This document shows, in pieces, positions 1 through 12,103 of a stretch of 64,000 nt of DNA. A program made the position numbers and the translations under genes. The first letter of the stretch is position 1. Each line of letters opens with the position of its first letter. The notes beneath the pieces were generated by a model. The model was not told where the DNA came from, did not search any database, and saw nothing but the letters and a program-made list of their open reading frames with translations. Source of the stretch: Stictocephala bisonia (lineage: Eukaryota; Arthropoda; Insecta; Hemiptera; Membracidae); the NCBI GenBank assembly GCA_035578905.1, contig JAQJVL010000613.1, positions 434,001-498,000 on the forward strand. Direction: 5' to 3'.

Positions 1-144
1 TAGGAAACAGTAAAATTAAGTAAATAGATGTACGCCTAGACAGCAACAGGCAGTCAGACTTAATTTCCCTATCCTACTTACAACTCTTCAGTTTTTTTAT
101 TGAAGATAAGTATTCAAAATTATAGTTTTGAATAGTTTGAATAC

Positions 145-474
145 TGTGTGTGTATGGGCGAGCGGGTGGGTCAATACCACTGTATGTGTATGGGCGGGCA
201 GGTGGGTCAGTACCACTGTATGTGTATGGGCGGGCAGGTGGGTCAGTACCACTGTAAGTGTATCGGCGGGCGGGGGGGTCAGTACCACTGTAAGTGTATG
301 GGCGGGCAGGTGGGTCAGTACCACTGTATGTGTATGGGCGGGCAGGTTGGTCAGTACCACTGTAAGTGTATGGGCGGGCGGGTGGGTCAATACCACTGTG
401 TGTGTATGGGCGGGCGGGTGGGTCAATACCACTGTGTGTGTATGGGCGGGCGGGTGTGTCAGTAGCACTGTATG
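145..474. repeat. 36-bp G-rich minisatellite, about 9 units
   Basis: About nine tandem units of 36 bp, each with a G-rich core followed by GTCAATACCACTG or GTCAGTACCACTG. Units differ by point changes, for example GGGCGGGCAGG against GGGCGGGCGGG. Because 36 divides by three, every frame stays open on both strands and gives Val/Trp/Gly-rich or His/Thr-rich 12-residue repeats. These are artefacts, not proteins. Two units (372-386 and 408-422) contain a perfect GGGCGGGCGGGTGGG. Confidence 0.95.
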
Positions 475-567
475 TGATCCACCCGCCCCAATCGACCAGA
501 ATGTTCTGTTCTATACATAACAGATTTTTGTCATGTCAATTTATAAACGTAGGAAAAAAATTAGAAC

Positions 568-622
568 AATACCACTGTACGTGTATGGGAAGGTGGGTGG
601 GTCAATACCACTGTACGTGTAT
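568..622. repeat. Outlying diverged units of the 36-bp minisatellite
   Basis: One and a half diverged units (CAATACCACTGTACGTGTAT, a degraded G-rich core, then the same block again) lie about 95 bp beyond the main array. The array was probably longer once, or it was split by the intervening sequence. Confidence 0.8.
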
Positions 623-1140
623 AAATAAGCAGCGAATAAAAAAAATAATAATAACAGTACAGAAAAAATTTAATTTTCTGATCGACTTAAAATATGTTAC
701 TTTTCGTGAATTTATGTAATCCACTCATATTCTTAGATAGTTATAACAGTGTTTTGTTTATATTTGTAATTTTTGTGTGGTATATGCTGTACTAATTGCG
801 ATAGTGTAAAATGTTGTACGTATAACATTACTGAGTTATAAATGAGCAAACACTCACATGTTTAATAAAAGCTTCTATTGAATATATAAAAACAACTATA
901 AAAATAAATAGTTATTTTAACATATGTTTCTTTTTATTGCTGCACTAAAAGTTATTTCACTAAGCTGTTACATTTTAATTCTAATAGTATTATATCTGTT
1001 TCAGGTCAGTGAAGTCAATGTGGACTAGTGAGTAAATTATTTTATATAAATAAGTTAATTGATAATAGTTAATAAATATGGTATTAATTAGATGTAAAAT
1101 AGATTAACAGCCACGCTTATACAGTAACATCGTAAATATA
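623..1140. other. AT-rich intergenic DNA
   Basis: No coding frame, RNA gene or repeat recognised. Confidence 0.6.
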
Positions 1141-2062
1141 TTTTGAGGTCTCAAACTCAATTTAGACAAGTGTGTGGTTGTCCACGTTGCCCCAAAGAAT
1201 GTGGTGCAGGGTCTCGGTGAGTCTGGGTTTGGCGTGTCACTCGATGGCCATCGTCTGACAGTATGTGACAGAGTTAAGACCCTTGGTGTCATTCTAGACA
1301 GTGGCCTCACATTCTCTGATCACGTTACCTACGCCTCCCAGCGTGCCTTGGGCAAACTGAGGGGGCTATATAGATTTAGAAGCCTGCTACCTGAATCTGC
1401 AAAACTACGACTCATGCAGTCTCTCGTATTATCAGTATTTTATTATTGCTATCCTGCATACGGTAATAGTATTTCCAAAGAGGATACAGAAAGGATTCAA
1501 AAAATCCAAAACTCTGCCGTACGCTTTATTTTTAACTTAAGGCGGTACGACCACGTTAGTCTTTTCAGGCAGTCTGTAAAACTCCTTCCCATGAAGGCCG
1601 TATGCAGGATGCTGACCTGCTGCATGACTCACAAAGTTTTAAAGCTCAATGAGCCTCAGTATCTAAGCGAGAGACTCTCATTCCGGGATGAGGTCTCACA
1701 GCGCAGCACACGTAACGGAGGAAAACTTCATTTTCCAAAGGTTAGGCTTGAAGCTGGGAGGAAAAGCTATACTTATTTCGGCCCGACATTGTACAATGAC
1801 CTCCCCGATAACTTCAAGCCTTACTCACATGAAACATTTAAGGTAAAGCTTAGGGAAATGCTATTAAATGGTGAAATAGTTGATTAGAAATTGTTAATGT
1901 TTAGTTGTCTAGTTATATAATATGTCTCACTTGCTGCTTTAGGATTAGTTATTCACTGTTTATGTTAGTTTTATTTTTGACTCGAGTTGCTCTGAAAAGC
2001 AGTGTAAAACTGAGAAACGCTTATGTAAATAAAGGCATTTTTATTTATTTATTTATTTATTA
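1141..2062 (+). mobile_element. 5'-truncated non-LTR retrotransposon (LINE, Jockey-like) 3' end
   Basis: A LINE 3' fragment on the + strand. It has the C-terminal reverse transcriptase coding region (1147-1887), a short 3' UTR, an AATAAA signal at 2028-2033, and a terminal TTTA microsatellite (about 2036-2062) that looks like the element's 3' tail. The sequence is cut off at about 1141, the 5' truncation usual for target-primed insertion. No RNase H domain follows the RT, which fits the Jockey group; CR1-like is possible. No target-site duplication could be set with confidence. Confidence 0.85.
1147..1887 (+). pseudogene. Reverse transcriptase C-terminal fragment of a LINE
   Basis: The frame is open from 1147, just after an in-frame TGA at 1144, to the TAG ending at 1887. 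It starts GLKLNLDKCVVVHVAPKN, the typical segment just before the last RT blocks of non-LTR elements. It continues with KTLGVILDSGLTFSDH, a helical ALGKLRGLYRF stretch, SVFYYCYPAYGNS and IQKIQNSAVRFI, and ends with a FGPTLYNDLPDNFK-type tail that is standard at LINE ORF2 C-termini. The catalytic palm with the YxDD motif is missing, so it cannot be an active enzyme. The roughly 240 remaining codons have no stop or frameshift, which suggests a fairly recent insertion. An internal GTG or ATG is not a real start; translation would have begun far upstream in a full element. Confidence 0.88.
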
Positions 2063-2819
2063 TTTAATATAACGGATATTTTGAAGTACTTATTTCTTAC
2101 TCATTTACAACATTTGAAGCAAATACGTCTGTTTTGACTGTTTTAAATAAATCTTAAATATTCGAGCAATTTAACTAAAGTGGATTTGGTACATTATATT
2201 TTGTACAGTATACCTCATTTTGTGCCCCTAAATAACAACATTTAGTTTTAAAACAGTAGTTGGATTTAGTTGTAACTTTAATAATTCGGTCATATGTAAT
2301 AATTAGTTTTTAGTGTAAAGGATAGTGAAGTTTGGAAGTAACTTATTATTGATAACCCTAATTTGAAATAAAATTAAAAATATAAATACTTTAAATTACC
2401 AGAAATTAAAGTTTAATTTACTTAAGTAAAATCGATTTCTTGGTATTGAGAGTAATATGAAAGTAAAATGGCAATTCTTGAAATAAGGATTTATGGTTCA
2501 CAAGAATAAAGGGTAGTAATTCGATAAGAGTAATGAGTGAATGGATAATTCGCTGAGAGCTGTGTGTAAAGAAAATTTGGTTAGTATCCAACAGAAAAAA
2601 AAAAATTTTAATTAAGTAAATAAGTTGATTAATTGAGCAAAAGAAATGGTAATGTAATAAAGTTTTCAAGTGAATTTAGTTTTTATTTTTCTCGAATATG
2701 TTTCTAACTGATACAATAACAAAATAACATTAGGTTACAAAAATATTAAAAAACAATTATTTTTTATAGATAACCATGTTTAAGAACGAATTAAAAACAT
2801 TTACATTAAAAAAATATAA
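2063..2819. other. AT-rich intergenic DNA
   Basis: Nothing recognised. An 83-codon - strand frame at 2418-2669 is low-complexity (Phe, Leu, Ile rich) and looks like chance. Confidence 0.6.
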
Positions 2820-2953
2820 ACAATTTTAATCCTCGACTTATTTTTTATTTGTTCAAATTAACTATTTTTTATAATTATTTTTAAGGCTATAAATGAAATT
2901 TACAATTAAAGGGCTACAAAAACACTCTTAAAGTAAATAATATGCGATGACAG
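2820..2953. repeat. Interspersed repeat pair, copy 1
   Basis: About 130 bp starting ACAATTTTAATCCTCGACTT and ending GCGATGACA. It recurs in the same orientation at 6049-6168 with small indels. The flanks differ, so this is a dispersed repeat rather than a segmental duplication. Class unknown. Confidence 0.85.
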
Positions 2954-4325
2954 TAGATCCTCCGAGTAATGCCTGGTGATTGAAGATTATCCTGGAGCAA
3001 ATACCCTGTCGTTATCTCACATCGTGTCTGTCATGAAGACATATGTGCATGATAACTGCCAATTTATCATCTCATAACTGTAATGTTTCATTATATATTC
3101 TCTTACAAAATATTATCGTTGTTATGAAGTTATGCAATGTCATTGAATAAAAACATTAAGAATCACGTACAGATGAAATGTCATTGATTGAATACAAATA
3201 TACTAGACTTTTCCGTTAATTCACTGCCACTACTAAGTTAGGTACTGACAACTAGGTTAGGAGTCTACTAAAGTTAATCACAAACTGATCAATCCAATTA
3301 TTGACTTACCACCGAATGCGCTCTCCGTATGTAAGTTCTTGAAAAGCGATAAGATAAGGCCAGCGATATCGGATTCCTAACGGATAGAGAATACCAAAGT
3401 GGACGTAAAAATTATGGGGGAAAAGTTTTTAGAGCAATAGAATATTTATCAAGTGGTAGTAAATTAACGGAAAAGGTCCAATATACCTTTCAAGAATTAA
3501 AAATAGTGTACTCATAATATCTCTACATTTACTTACAATCTGTTTAGTTCATCATAGAACATATATCGTAACCACAGCTTTCTTATGGATAGAGATAACG
3601 TCTTATTGGCAGTTGTAGTTTTATTATAACTTATTAATAGTTATAATACAACTAAATGTACATCTGAACATTATTTTGTACATCTGAAGGAATATTTACT
3701 ACGTTTATCCTTGAGGAATTTGGGAGAATAAGGATGGAATAACAAGATGCTGGCCCTGGCCTCCGCATGACTCACTAACTGTCGAGCTCACTATTGGATG
3801 CAACCTCTGGTTATTTCTGCTCTGTGGTTGTGACATATTCACCATGTTGTTCATCGTTAAACTAGAAGGCTTCAGCTGATCATGGTTTTGCAGTTTAATT
3901 CAGTTGGCTCGACAAACCATTTAGGTATCTTTCATTTTAATGTGGCCTTTTAAAAGTGACATCAATTCAACTATTAGCTTGAATTTTCAAATATATATTT
4001 GTTAAAATGTTATTTAAGACCATCAGCACATCACAGAAATAACAGCTTTGATGGTGAGCTTGTTATGTTTGTGTGTTACATCATTCAACAGGCAATCTAA
4101 ACTCACATCTGTGTGTGCATGAAAAACACCAAGTCAATACCTTTTTTTATTAATTCTATATTTAAACATATTTATAGTATTTAAAGTTTCGTGTTCAGCC
4201 TAATGTTGCATTTGAGGAAATATTTTATATTTTATTTAATAAAATAGGAGTTTTTTTAATTCATAACTAGCATAGTAGACCAGATGGACTACTTTCTGGA
4301 ACGGTAAACATTTTCAACTATTATT
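2954..4325. other. Intergenic DNA without recognised features
   Basis: No gene or RNA was recognised. Base composition is slightly less AT-rich around 3720-3900, without a coding frame. Confidence 0.55.
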
Positions 4326-4475
4326 ACATTTATTTATTTTTATTGACTCTTAAGACACCAATCGTCAAGATATGGGCGAATATGAATTTGAATGAGTGTA
4401 TATGGGCGAATGTAGCCACTGTAACAAACTAAGGCCGACTATTCCTTAAACGGCATTAATTAATAACCCAATGAT
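4326..4475 (-). mobile_element. SINE-like retroposon, 3' part (copy 1 of 4)
   Basis: This shares CGTCAAGATATGGGCGAATA, then a run of GAATGAGTG-like words, ACAAACTAAGG and ACTATTCCTTA with copies at 34421-34590, 50680-51125 and, more distantly, 60975-61303. The low-coordinate side has a TTTA-rich tract (about 4326-4345). Read on the - strand this is a TAAA-rich 3' tail, so I place the element on -. Only the 3' part is kept. Confidence 0.7.
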
Positions 4476-6048
4476 AAATTAACGACTGGTTATTATCAGC
4501 TGATTTTTTACTACTTTGATGTGTTAGCATACGCTTCCTCCCATTTGGAATAACCTTTATTTAAGAAAACATATAAAATGAGTAAATTACAAATCTGGTT
4601 GAAATAAAATGTTTGTTGTCATTTCATTGTACCTAGAGGAAATGAATTGAATCTGTTGGACTGAAATGCATTAATATATGCCAAGACTATTTTGTTAAGG
4701 CAACGATTTCACCAAATAGATAATCTCAAAATAATTTGATACCAGTAGCATCACCAAGTCCGTATTTGTACCAACTATGACTGGAATACACTGTATACAC
4801 AATGAGGTGGGAGTCGAATCCTAAATGGCCGAAAACAGGAATATTTAATTCTAGGACTTTCTGGGGTTTTCTGTTACCAGCAATAAAAACATTTTAAATA
4901 TAAACTTTTAGGCATTAATCTACATTAAAATATACTCATGGCCTATCACAAGTTCAAAGTTTCTTAACCTTTCAGCGTATTATTGTCTAATAAGAATAAA
5001 TAATAGAACTTTTTGTTATATTTATTAAAACAAGATATTTTGTATCAACGCTTATACATATTTTCATCATTTTACATGAGTAAATGTTGAATGAGTTCTC
5101 AGTAGAACTGTATACGTTCTCTGGTAGGTAATCATTAATTCACTATTGTTTAATGCAAACAAAGCAGAAAACGAACAATAAGGGTCCCAGGGGAATGTGA
5201 GCTAGGGAACCTGACCCTGACGATTATCCAGGATTCAAAATCAGCAGTTATTGTCTTCCTGATGTTATCAGCATTATGTCATTGTCCATTACACAACGAG
5301 GCTTCTCTGTGTTCTATAGAGTTTAATGTGAGAATTAAAATACAGTTATGTTTACAAGCTTATTCATGCTTGTGTATTTTTTACATATAGGAACTGCGAG
5401 TGGAAAAAAATAAATATTAAAACCTGTCTTAAATATAAACTAGTAATAAATGCATTACTAAGATAATTATTAGTATTAATTTCAAAATACTCCTTCCTAC
5501 AATTACAAAGACTTTTTAATTATGTTCTATTATATGAAACAATAATACTCATTACCATTTCTTCCTTTAGCAAATAATCTTAGAAAATTCATATCAATAA
5601 TTTGTAGTTTTTATAAATTAATGTTACTATAACTTTATATTCATAAGAATGCAACTATAAACAGAACATAGTTTTTTTATATGATTATATTTTCATACTG
5701 TACTCAATATTTGTAAAATTAAAAATATAGCATGAAGTAAAATAAACAATTTTACGGCAACAAATACGTTTTGAGTAAGCCTAGTTTATATGTTAAATAA
5801 AAAAAAAAAAAAAATACAAGAAAGGAAAAGTAAAATCCTTTTTTATGTCCTTGATATTATTCTATTTTATACCACGTTCTATTTAGTGTTACTAATATGA
5901 AATATTATATTATTGAATTTAAACGTACACCCTAAGAACAAAATGATATTTTCTGGAAATATTCCGCGAGCGTTATTTCTCTAAAGTGGTCAGGAGGTCG
6001 TTAAACAAATTTATTCTATAAAAGATGTAAACAATCGTGTCAGCTTTA
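4476..6048. other. Intergenic DNA
   Basis: No gene recognised. There is a poly-A tract at about 5799-5815. A GTCGAATCC motif near 4813 resembles a Pol III B box, but no matching A box was found. Confidence 0.55.
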
Positions 6049-6168
6049 ACAATTTTAATCCTCGACTTATTTTTTATTTGTTCAAATTAACTATTTTTAA
6101 TGCTTTAAATGAAATTTACAAGTAAAGGGCTACAAAAATACTCTGAAAGCAAAGAATATGTGATGACA
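6049..6168. repeat. Interspersed repeat pair, copy 2
   Basis: Same orientation as 2820-2953. It keeps the opening ACAATTTTAATCCTCGACTT block, lacks about 14 bp in the middle, and ends TGATGACA. Confidence 0.85.
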
Positions 6169-6597
6169 GAGTATTAAACGTAAATCCAAGCATAACTTTC
6201 TAGATTGCTCCGTTCTCGAAATATTGTACCTTCTTTGTTTCTTTCTTATCAAAGGTCATCTTTTATAGTGAGGATTTTTAGTATGTTTACGTCCTACAGA
6301 GTCCACAAAGATAAGAAGTCAAATGTTTTGTGGACTCATTATCTATTGAAAGATCTATTGAAAATATAAAATCAGGTAATAATACGTTTCCACATACATT
6401 CAGTGGGTCTTCTTCGGAATGTCTTCCAAGTCTAGAACTAACTTAAACTTGTACTTCGGTCGCGTGGTTTTGACCTACAGGAGAACAATAAGCGTCATCA
6501 CTTTACTTATCAATCGGTGACTTCTGGTATTTAGGTTAGGTTAGGTTGTAAGCACATGGTTTGTTAGGTTGATAAATATAAGTTGAAATGTTACCGC
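6169..6597. other. Intergenic DNA
   Basis: Only three TTAGG words in a row at 6531-6547. No coding or RNA feature. Confidence 0.55.
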
Positions 6598-7052
6598 TTA
6601 TAAGGGGTGGAAAAAATATAGAAACATTTTCACAACGTTTTGTAAAAGTGAAATCTTATACATCATCATGGATACAAAGAACATAATTTTTAACACTATT
6701 AGCGAGATTTCATCTTTTCTGAAAGAACAGCCCACGAGGAGTTGAACGAAAATCTTTACTGTAATTTTAGGCCGAGTTTGGTATGAAATGAAAGGTTTAC
6801 TCAAGAGAAATTAATTGCAGCAAACAGGACTCCGAAAGGTTTATCCTTTCCAGGAGAAGCGGTTATTTGAATTTAAAAGTTACTAATTTGAAAAATATTA
6901 TTTTTCCACTATTTAGCAGTTTCAAGTAAATTATTCTAATAAAAAATGATACTTTATGAAACACAATTAGTAAACAAAATTCAATTATAAAATTATCTAT
7001 GGAAAAAATAACGTTGTTGTAAAAGCGTTTCCAATTTTTTTCCATCTTGGAT
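6598..7052. mobile_element. MITE, about 455 bp, copy 1 (diverged)
   Basis: Related along its full length to 45054-45508. Shared blocks include CCCACGAGGAGTTGAAC, GGTTTATCCTTTCCAG and TTATTTTTCCACTATTTA. The ends are imperfect inverted repeats: GGGTGGAAAAAATATAG on the left against CCATCTTGG preceded by a T-tract on the right, then ACATTTTCACAAC against GTTGTAAAAGCG. No transposase frame is present, so it is non-autonomous. The 68- and 71-codon frames inside it are chance frames. Confidence 0.85.
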
Positions 7053-10000
7053 TTTATATATGCTTGTGAACTATACAAATGTGAACTTTCTACTTCGTTT
7101 GACGATCAATTATTGCTAAAAAAATGGGTGAGAATCCCGAAAATAACCCATTCAGACACTCACAAGCAGAATAATAATTACAAACTCGAAGGTAGTTTTT
7201 CCGTGAGTGACACTTTAGTTTGCTGGAAATTCAATCAACGAGAAACGGTCTTGCTCACAGCTCTCTTGCATGAGTTCACACAATTTATCGTCTTTTTTAG
7301 TTTAAAAACACTTACGATAGTTTTAAAAAAATGTAATTTTTAATAGAGAACGACTACATACAAATACATATTCCTACTACACCTGAATATTCGTCAACCT
7401 GAATATAACAACTAATCCTGTCTAAGGCATTGTGTCAGTTAGGTATAGTGCCCATTGGATGGCATTTAGGTCACCACAACGTATTTTTCTTTTAAATCAT
7501 AAACTGGTATTTAATTTATTATTATTGTGTAATTAAAATATCATAATTGTTTTCGACATTGTGAAAACATTTATTAACACTCGTAACTAGATTTCAATTT
7601 GAGTAACAAGAAAACGTTAATGAAACAATCGTCACCTGAGGACTGTGATTTCATCGTTAATGAGCGGACCAAATAGAGCACCATTAATTTTATTGTCATT
7701 CATTAGTTTAGTACGTAATTATTTTTATTTACTGAAAAGAAATTGTGAATTCTTTAGATGAAACTAGCAGGTAGATGATGGTAATACAAAAAATCGTATA
7801 ATATTGTATACTTATTTAAATGTAAACTCTAATAGCCCTATAAATATTTTGCTACCAAATTTGTGTATAACAATTTATGAGTGAATAACAACTTATCCCT
7901 TTCAACTAGATGAAAGCTGTTATCCTGAAAAAAGAAACTAGATAAACTGAACTATTTGTCCAGGAATCCACTTTCGCATGTCCAGGACGGTGTGATAGGT
8001 CTCCTACATTAAAGTAAATAGTCTTATTACATCTGGTATAGCTTTAATGTTTATGGTTGGTTGTAAAAATGAGTAATAATTTATACATAAGTAAATTATT
8101 CAAACTGAAAAAAATAAGAATAAATGCAAATATATAATTTTCCTTAGAGAAATTTCAAAGGTTCGAGTATTCCTGATAAAACATTTAAATACATCTTACT
8201 ATCGCATAAAGTCCAACTTTTATGTTATCATGAAACTCATCCCTGCAAGTTTTGCTGTTTCGAACTTTGACTAGAATTATAGTATAGTTTTTCCATGTCG
8301 GTTTTACGTGAAAATAAAATGAATAATTCCAAAGCTGTAGCTGTAATTAATTATCAATTGTCACATAAAATATGATGATATTAAAAGCAATATTTAGCCT
8401 AAATACTAAGATACATATTTAATATGTACTTCATGTAACTATTAAGGTTATTTTTATTTAATACAGAGAAGTCATAAACATTTCTAATACACCATATTAG
8501 TGTTATATGAAAAAAATAACTTAATCTAATGAAATTGAATGGTAAAGAAATGAATATAATAGAAAATACTCCATCACTTCTACATTTATTTGGTAAAAGT
8601 ACCTTCTCCTAGCCCCCATCCTAGGGGTTCTACTCATCCCCACTGATTCTCTCAATGGTCAATGATACACCGACCAGGTAAACCTTTGAGGCCCAAAAAT
8701 TGCAACACTTGGTAAGTAAGGCTAAAAAATCTAAATTTTAGTAAGGAAATACTCATTTCTATTGTTCATTTTTTATAACCAAACAAAATGTGCTGTCTTC
8801 TCCATCATCGGGAAACTGCAATAATCAGTATAGAAAACTCTAGGTTGCGGTGCTTGTTTCAATGGTTAGTACATTTGATCACCTTCGAATGATGGCCCAA
8901 TAAATAGATCTCTTGAGCGAAAAGTATATTCTGGAACTCTTATATCAATAGTCTATACCAACCCAGCGTGGTTATGTACCAATGATCCGTAGAAATACTT
9001 TTATGTTATCATCGTCAGTTAGACATTACCGTTCAAGACTAGTGTTTTAAGTTATGAAAAAAAAAAATAAATAATTTTTTCATCATTAATAAAAAACAAA
9101 ATCAATCTTTGTTGTAACTCTTGAACTGGCAATGAAGTTCTATGAATGAAGCTTCCAAACAAAATTTAAAAGTTCTACACAAAAGGTAAGATTTTAACCA
9201 ACTTTGATCGAAGAGTTGGTTAACCAACTTACTTGATCGAATGGGATTAAGTCAGCCAACATCTCGATCCCAATCGACAGGAAAAGATCTTGCTGTAACA
9301 AACTTTGGTTATAGTATAACTAAAGGGAACACATATATATTTTTTACGAGGTTTAAGATTCTAAACTTGTTTGAAAAACAGCAACAATTTGATTTAACAT
9401 TTATAGAATTTGCAACACTATTCCAGTGCAAATACTTTTTCTAATATTTTCGTTTTTCTAAAGTTGATGTAAGAAGACACTGTTACAGTATAAGACCCGA
9501 GGGAAATTAAAAGGATGAAAGTTTCTTTAAAAATACACAGTAAGGAAGTTTGTCGAAAATCTTCTATATGGATGAAAGGTATTACACTATGCTCAACGGT
9601 TTACCGCAGGATCAGAGGATCTAATGTATGTCATACACTTTACTTCATACACATATATTCATGTTTACTTTGTATACATATACCCTAATTGTACTGATTT
9701 GTTATGTTGGCTACACTGGTCATATTGTCAGGTGAGCATCTTGACATAAAATGAGCTAAGCACGTGGAATCATGTTTTAAACTTCCCGTCAGTTTAAGAA
9801 ATCAAATCAAATCGACAAATCAAAATATCACGCTACAAAAGCGGAGGACAGTTAAACGATCTTTCAGCTATTACAACGCAATAAGACTTTGACATATATT
9901 TTATCAATGTTATATTATGTTACATTGGCAACTAACAATTACGTACTTTTTAACAATTGCTTGTCGGACACTTGATCACTTAGGTGTCATAAACATTACA

Positions 10001-10969
10001 CTTTTGAAGTACCTATTTTAATTTAAAGTAAATTTCTATAACTAAACAAAATATATTACGATAATTCATTCAAGAGATATAATAACTTAGGAAGGTGCGA
10101 AAAATATGCACTAAAATATAACCTCATCATACACTAACTGTAGAACCAAAATCGTTACGTTTAAATAATGCACTACATTTTCCAATTAAAGTAAATAAGA
10201 AAGTTGTTAAGTAACATAAATACATATTAAAATTACAAGCTAAAACTTTTTAGTTAGTAATTTTTACTTTTGTCCAGTTCATTTTGAGTCACGTTGTTTG
10301 GAATATTCCACTAATATGCAACCATCCTTTCTCAAACTCTCCTGCCTCTGCAATATTACGCACAGCAGACTGCCCTGCTACCTCTCAAATATGAAGTGTT
10401 ATTGCTTTCCATCTCTTTCTACGATATAAATGTTTCGTTCAAAAACATCATATGTGATGGGCCACAGGAAAAGGGACCTTAACTTCTAAACCATCAATAT
10501 TGAGCTGTTAGGTGATTATTATAGAGCTAAAAATTCTGAAAAAAATTGTGTTTTTTTTTAATTCTATCTTAATTAATGAATTATCTGTGAATTTTCAAAC
10601 TTTAAATTTAAAAATGTCGCGAACGGAGAAAAAGGAGGTTAAACTTAAGCTATATAATATAAGTAAAAGACATACTTTACCTGCAGCAAATATGTGACTT
10701 CTTAGTGTCAATCTCTTCTAAATTGCCTTCTCTTTATAGTGACATACCTTATTTTCTGTTAAATTGTTACTTTAATTGTTTCAAGAATGAAAATAATAGT
10801 AACAAAATTAAGAGAATGGGCCAAAGTGAAACCAAACATTACCGCTAAAAATCAAAACTTTTAATAATACCAAAGACACTTATAAAACAAACAAATTTAA
10901 AAACTAGATTACTGGTAATGAATTAACATAAAAATTAGTTAAAAGTTAACTTGAAAGGGTTGATTAGGC
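7053..10969. other. Long AT-rich stretch without recognised genes
   Basis: I see no confident gene. The 98-codon + frame at 7047-7343 starts inside the MITE end and matches nothing I know. The 67- and 61-codon frames at 9241 and 10512 have AT-driven composition. The C-rich words around 8600-8650 are not part of a recognised repeat. Confidence 0.5.
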
Positions 10970-12103
10970 CTACTTCTTCTTCTTCTTCGTCTCTTCTTTT
11001 GATGTGGTAGGCTTTGGAACATTTTTTAGTTTTGATCCCCTTTTTCTCTTCCCAGGTGTTACTTTAGATGTGGAAGGCTGGTCAACCTCTTCTTCTTCAA
11101 GTGGTCCAGGGTTAGGACATAACAAGTCTTGGTCTTTATCAGGACAATATGGCCTTATTTTTTCATAGAGGTACGCTTTTCTCTTATGTGTTAATCCGGG
11201 TGGTTTTATGGTACCTGGCACATCTACTACTGGCTCAGGTCCAGATATTACAGCCACTGTCACAGTGCCACCTGTAATTTTTTGTAGCATTACCTTTCCC
11301 TTATCTGTTGAGTTGAAAGCAAAGTGGTTGTATTTAGTGATGTTTGGAATGATATGCCAATTTTTTGATGAAAAAAATGTTTGCCAATCATGTATTGGGA
11401 CTAGAACGTCCCCATTCTCCAGTCCCGTCAAAATTGGCCTATTCACTTTAGACACAGGAGTTGAATCGTGGACAATACGAGCTACATCTACCAGACAACT
11501 AGCCTTTTCAACTCTTACCTTCTGTTTAAATAGGCCAAAAGCCCAGTCACAGGCGAATTTTGTATGCCCAACAGGCAAAAAAGATAACTTAATGGAATTA
11601 TTGAGACCATTCAGAACCCTCCAATTTAAATAGGACATGACAATGTTGTGTTTATTTTGAGCAACACAGTTGTCTGCATGCAGAAGCAAGGTCTGCTCTC
11701 CTAGTGCATGGTTTTTTAGGTAGTGGTCCAAAAAACTGACAATGGCATTTGCTCCTTTGGATACCTGGCAAGACTCGGGTATTAAATAATTGTGTTGTAC
11801 CTTTAACGTATCATTCATTATACCAAACAACCCAACTTTGAAAGGAGTTAAAAAATATATAGGCCTAGGCTGCATTGAGTCAAAGGGGATATGAATCTGT
11901 TGGGCAAAATCAAAAGAGTAATGAACAGCACCTTCATATGAATTTGGTATAGGCAATCCTTTATCACTTATTTTTAAATTGTTAATGTCTAGATTATCAA
12001 CTGTACTTTTTATTGTATCTTTATAAGCTTCCCTTTCAACTTTCACTTTCTGTAAATGCTCTCGACATTTTTCAAAAAATGATTCTTTTTCTTCTTCCGA
12101 CAT
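10970..12103 (-). CDS. DUF7869-type RNase H-like protein, probably transposon-derived
   Basis: An uninterrupted 377-codon frame on the - strand. Residues 1-40 are charged and probably helical. From about residue 60 come the family's signature blocks: FDFAQQIHIP (Asp65), HADNCVAQNK (Asp144-Asn145) and GHTKFACDWAFG (His180, Asp186). This spacing of acidic residues fits an RNase H/DDE-like fold. The C-terminal ~75 residues are disordered: an acidic EEEE stretch, Pro/Ser/Thr, then KRKR (352-355) and a terminal run of Lys, which looks like a nuclear localisation signal. Such proteins occur in many copies in insects and cnidarians and are thought to be mobile-element derived. Family members are usually longer, with a Cys/His-rich N-terminal half that is absent here. 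An in-frame TGA lies about 13 codons before the ATG, so any missing N-terminus must come from an upstream exon or has been lost. No terminal inverted repeats were identified. The intact frame argues for youth or selection. Activity is unknown. Confidence 0.8.
   Translation of the reverse strand: MSEEEKESFFEKCREHLQKVKVEREAYKDTIKSTVDNLDINNLKISDKGLPIPNSYEGAVHYSFDFAQQIHIPFDSMQPRPIYFLTPFKVGLFGIMNDTLKVQHNYLIPESCQVSKGANAIVSFLDHYLKNHALGEQTLLLHADNCVAQNKHNIVMSYLNWRVLNGLNNSIKLSFLPVGHTKFACDWAFGLFKQKVRVEKASCLVDVARIVHDSTPVSKVNRPILTGLENGDVLVPIHDWQTFFSSKNWHIIPNITKYNHFAFNSTDKGKVMLQKITGGTVTVAVISGPEPVVDVPGTIKPPGLTHKRKAYLYEKIRPYCPDKDQDLLCPNPGPLEEEEVDQPSTSKVTPGKRKRGSKLKNVPKPTTSKEETKKKKK

Noticed and set aside
97..719. 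Several 100+ codon frames on both strands across the G-rich repeat
   Set aside because: The 36-bp period divides by three, so all phases stay open. The products are pure 12-residue repeats.
1104..1310. 68-codon - strand frame
   Set aside because: Antisense shadow of the LINE reverse transcriptase region.
6531..6547. Interstitial telomere repeat (TTAGG)
   Set aside because: Only three units, expected by chance in a window of this size and composition.
7047..7343. 98-codon frame as a small gene
   Set aside because: Begins inside the MITE terminus, and has no recognisable domain, splice context or second copy.
11208..11633. 141-codon + strand frame
   Set aside because: Antisense shadow of the DUF7869 ORF.
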